Assembly (NCBI RefSeq): GCF_037102585.1
Contig: NW_027043837.1
Coordinates: 608,501-672,500 of the forward strand
Source: Saccharomycopsis crataegensis
Lineage: Eukaryota; Ascomycota; Saccharomycetes; Ascoideales; Saccharomycopsidaceae
Length of the DNA stretch: 64,000 bases
Direction of reading: 5' to 3'
Below, piece by piece: positions 61,572 through 64,000 of the stretch. The notes below the pieces were generated by a model. That model saw only the letters and a program-made list of their open reading frames with translations, was not told the origin of the DNA and did no database searches. The position numbers were made by a program, and so were the translations under genes. The first letter of the stretch is position 1; the number at the start of each line of letters is the position of its first letter.

Positions 61572-61691
61572 TGTTTTAGTTCAAAATGCTACTAGCTATA
61601 ATAATTCTTCAAATATGAGAAAAGATTCAGTTAAAGTTCCAATCACCCTATCACTATCATTTAACTATTTCACATCAATTACACAAAATAT

Positions 61692-61790
61692 TTTTCATTC
61701 AATTAAATAGAATTTTTCATATTCAATTAAACATACTTTTCATTCAATTAAATAGAATTTTGCATATTCAATTAAACATACTTTTCATTT
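61692..61790. repeat. 45-bp tandem repeat, two copies plus a partial
   Basis: Copies begin at ~61692 and 61737 and differ by one base (T to G); a partial TTTTCATTTG follows. Each unit itself contains two CATTCAATTAAA/CATATTCAATTAAA halves. It lies ~120 bp after the pump stop codon. Confidence 0.9.
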
Positions 61791-61812
61791 GAACCCTTTA
61801 ATAAATACTTCT

Positions 61813-62151
61813 TCATACAACACCTATGTTTAATTCTTGACACAAGAAATTCATTAGAAACTCAACAATGATTAAAGAATCCAATGATCGCTTGGGAATC
61901 TGTGGTGACCAACCATCCCACTGGTGGTACTGTTGGTCTGGCTCTGCTAATGGATGGTTATTATGGGTAGGCATAGTGCATTTCAACATGGTCAAAATCC
62001 TGGAGACCATATCTTTGAGATCTTTGAACCCCCTGTTAGTGGCATACCCAGTGTTATTGCTGGATTCGTGGTGAGTTGTAGTTGGAGCTGGTTCAGTAAT
62101 AGCTTGATTGGAGGTGCTAATTGCTTTAGGGCACATGACTGTCTTGGACAT
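61813..62151 (-). CDS. Possible small protein, unknown
   Basis: 112 residues from an ATG. The N-terminal half is rich in Thr/Ser/Asn/Pro, the second half is mixed, with FKDLKDMVSRILTMLK and SLIIVEFLMNFLCQEL as possible amphipathic helices. A TATAATATTTATAAG stretch lies ~40 bp upstream on the coding strand. Unlike most frames here it is not a simple repeat translation. No homology is recognised, and the opposite strand also has two short frames, so it may be chance. Confidence 0.25.
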   Translation of the reverse strand: MSKTVMCPKAISTSNQAITEPAPTTTHHESSNNTGYATNRGFKDLKDMVSRILTMLKCTMPTHNNHPLAEPDQQYHQWDGWSPQIPKRSLDSLIIVEFLMNFLCQELNIGVV

Positions 62152-62850
62152 ACTACTAAATATCAGCTTATAAATATTATATGTCTACATAGTATAGTAG
62201 TAGGTAATAATCATCAAATACTACAAAGGTAGTGGGAGGATTTGATTTTAAATATCCATGGCTATTGAGACATATGGAGAAGTGTGCACTATGGACAGAT
62301 TGACATAATATAATACAAAAAGAACATGGAGATACTTGAAGAAAAACAGGGATTATTTATCATGAAGGATATTTCCAGAAAGAAGGGCTTCAGTAAAATC
62401 GCCGAATTATTATTAAAGACTGTGATGCTTTTTTATGTATTCAAACTATAATAATAAAGATTGAGAAGTAATTATGAGAAAAGAATGCTAAGATATATGG
62501 GGATAAATGGAAATAAATGATAGCCAAAAAAAAAGAAATTTCCGGGCGCATGTATAAGAGCTTTTGTGGGTATTTTGGAGGGGAATGATGAGATATATGA
62601 TTTAATGAAAGCAGGGGAGAGGAAAAAAGGGTATTTTTGGGGAGGAATATGGGGATGATGTGGATATGTTAACCCGAATTGGGGGCTAATGCAGGGCACA
62701 ACGGTTTTTGTCTCGCATGAGCACTCATCAACATGAGAAGGTAAACATTACACAAAAACGGAAAAGTGGGGGGATAAAGTGAAGATGATGATGATAATGA
62801 TGATATAATGATAATAAGATCATAATATTTTAATATTTTTAATTTTTTGT

Positions 62851-62891
62851 GAGGTACCTTATGAGGTACCTTATGAGCCACCTTATGAGCC
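62851..62891. repeat. 12-bp tandem repeat, GAGGTACCTTAT type
   Basis: Units at 62851, 62863 and 62875 (the third as GAGCCACCTTAT), then a partial GAGCC, directly before CTATATATC. Confidence 0.9.
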
Positions 62892-63433
62892 TATATATCA
62901 AGTGAGGGACACAAAAAGAAAATTGAAAAAAAAATGAAAAACGTCAATATGAGGAAAATGTATATTATTATAACATTTATAAGGTATTTAGACGCGTAGA
63001 ATTCGATATATGGCATTAGATTTTGAAAAAAGTGAGAAGAAGACAAGGTTATGGGCATGCTGTGTATGGTATGGGGGCAGGAGACATCACGTGCGCGGGA
63101 TTATGGTATAGATTACCTAAGTGACCAAAAAAAAGAGCATAATCAACAGATCCAGGGGAAACTAACCAGAGTGGGATGAATTAGACCCTATTCTAGACCT
63201 CTTGCAATTTCAAACGCTACGTAACCCCACCATACATCCAAAAATACAACCGCCCAAACACCATATATGGGAAAAAGGTATATAATTGGGCTTTTCACGT
63301 AGAAAGGATGGGAAGATTGTGAATGTAAGAGTTTTGGTGGAATATTTGGGGACACATTTTGGTATTAGCATGTTGAAAGAATGGAAAAGGTTGAATAGTG
63401 AGGCCAAAATGGCATCGGGAGTGAGGATCCGCA

Positions 63434-63445
63434 CCGGTGCACCGG
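63434..63445. promoter_or_regulatory. CCGGTGCACCGG palindrome
   Basis: A perfect 12-bp palindrome overlapping GCACCGGTGC at 63431-63440. Inverted CCG/CGG triplets are the pattern of dimeric Zn2Cys6 factors. It lies ~520 bp upstream of the right-edge candidate gene; function is inferred. Confidence 0.35.
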
Positions 63446-63962
63446 ATACCCGTGACGGTATACGTGAAGGCCACTCTATATATATGACAAAAACAGCCAA
63501 TAATGTGTATGTTAGTGTGAAGTTAAGCATTGTATGGTAAAATATACTCTTTTTCTTCATGTTAGTGTATCTAACTTTGAATTATCTCAAGTTTACGCCT
63601 CATCTATGACCTCCTGAAGACCCTCCCCCATACATTAGTTCTCATAAAAACACAATATACCCATCAAACACGTCATATTCATATACTTTGCAGCTTATTA
63701 TTGTTGTAGAGCATCACTTATACCACAATATACCCTAAAGTCGCGAAAAAAAGAAATTATTATCACCAAAATATTCAAACATCTATACATGATTCATTTT
63801 TCACATATCACCAAACCTCACACAGGTGAAAAGTTACACACCACACTCAAAAATCAACATATTTACAAACTTAAAGATACTTTCCACATCTCCTGTTGAC
63901 TACGATCAAGAATATATATAAACATCAAAAAATACCATCCATTAGCCTACCACAATGGTCGA

Positions 63963-64000
63963 ATGAAAATTTGCAGTACCCCAATTTTCACCGCCATCGC
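63963..64000 (+). CDS. Possible start of a gene cut by the right edge
   Basis: An ATG at 63963-63965 opens a frame MKICSTPIFTAI that runs off the window and looks like the start of a signal peptide. A TATATATAAA box lies ~40-50 bp upstream, with an A/C-rich leader between. Another ATG at 63954 (frame Met-Val-Glu-stop) lies just upstream and would be a tiny uORF. Only 12 codons are visible, so this is weak evidence. Confidence 0.35.
   Translation, partial: MKICSTPIFTAI

Larger units (their letters stand above)
62152..63962. other. Gene-poor 1.8-kb region, probable long promoter
   Basis: Contains a 12-bp tandem repeat with GGTACC at 62851-62891, CACGTG at 63088-63093, a palindromic CCGGTGCACCGG at 63434-63445, and TATATATAAA at ~63914-63923. 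Two overlapping frames at 63210-63560 on opposite strands have no protein-like features I trust. Confidence 0.5.

Noticed and set aside
63210-63560. 116-residue minus-strand and 84-residue plus-strand frames
   Set aside because: They overlap on opposite strands, show no recognisable domain, and sit in a region that otherwise looks like a promoter.

Overview
The window is nuclear DNA of a budding yeast (Saccharomycotina). It has AT-rich intergenic DNA with long poly(A)/poly(T) and ATT-type microsatellites, closely packed mostly intronless genes, and a few short introns (71 to 119 nt) with yeast-type GTATGT/GTACGT/GTGAGT donors and (T)ACTAAC branch points. It carries typical yeast families: Snf11, Gcd10/Trm6, Psy2, Sps19, SmE, Ies1, Vac8, Dre2, VTC, Shs1, Mnl2, Trs33 and a PDR/CDR ABC pump. 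CTG codons are very rare. Several sit where relatives have small or polar residues and one sits at a conserved leucine, so a CUG-reassigned clade is possible but not proven. I used standard-code translations throughout.

Left end (1-6.0 kb): a cell-wall cluster. Two GH16 CRH-type transglycosylases, the first cut by the window edge, flank a Ser/Thr-rich repeat glycoprotein. All three end in GPI-anchor-like tails.

6.3-30 kb: a dense housekeeping block. It holds SWI/SNF subunit Snf11 with a very large N/Q-rich tail, tRNA m1A58 methyltransferase subunit Trm6, an unknown single-pass membrane protein, a Tag1-like vacuolar-type membrane protein, a RING protein, a spliced MFS transporter of the YBR241C/Vps73 type, spliced NAD(P)HX epimerase, PP4 subunit Psy2, peroxisomal dienoyl-CoA reductase Sps19, spliced SmE, INO80 subunit Ies1, Vac8 and Dre2.

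30-54 kb: a VTC polyphosphate-polymerase subunit, two protein kinases (one behind a perfect heat-shock element), septin Shs1, GH47 protein Mnl2, a Dcr2/Sia1-type phosphatase, an unknown protein with a mitochondrial-looking N-terminus, a large Git1/Munc13-like C2 protein, a DEK_C-SWIB protein, an Atg33/Scm4-type mitochondrial membrane protein and TRAPP subunit Trs33.

54-64 kb: a tRNA-Gly(UCC), a gene-poor stretch with a probable solo LTR and degenerate repeats, then a full-length PDR-type ABC transporter. Its promoter has a 138-bp tandem duplication with paired CGGA boxes, and a 72-nt intron lies near its 3' end. The last 2.4 kb is nearly gene-free and looks like a long promoter for a gene starting at the right edge.

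No viral, CRISPR, plasmid or other clearly foreign system was seen. The points most worth following are the duplicated pump promoter and 3' intron, the CTG-codon question, the cell-wall cluster with its shared cysteine module, and the heat-shock-element kinase.
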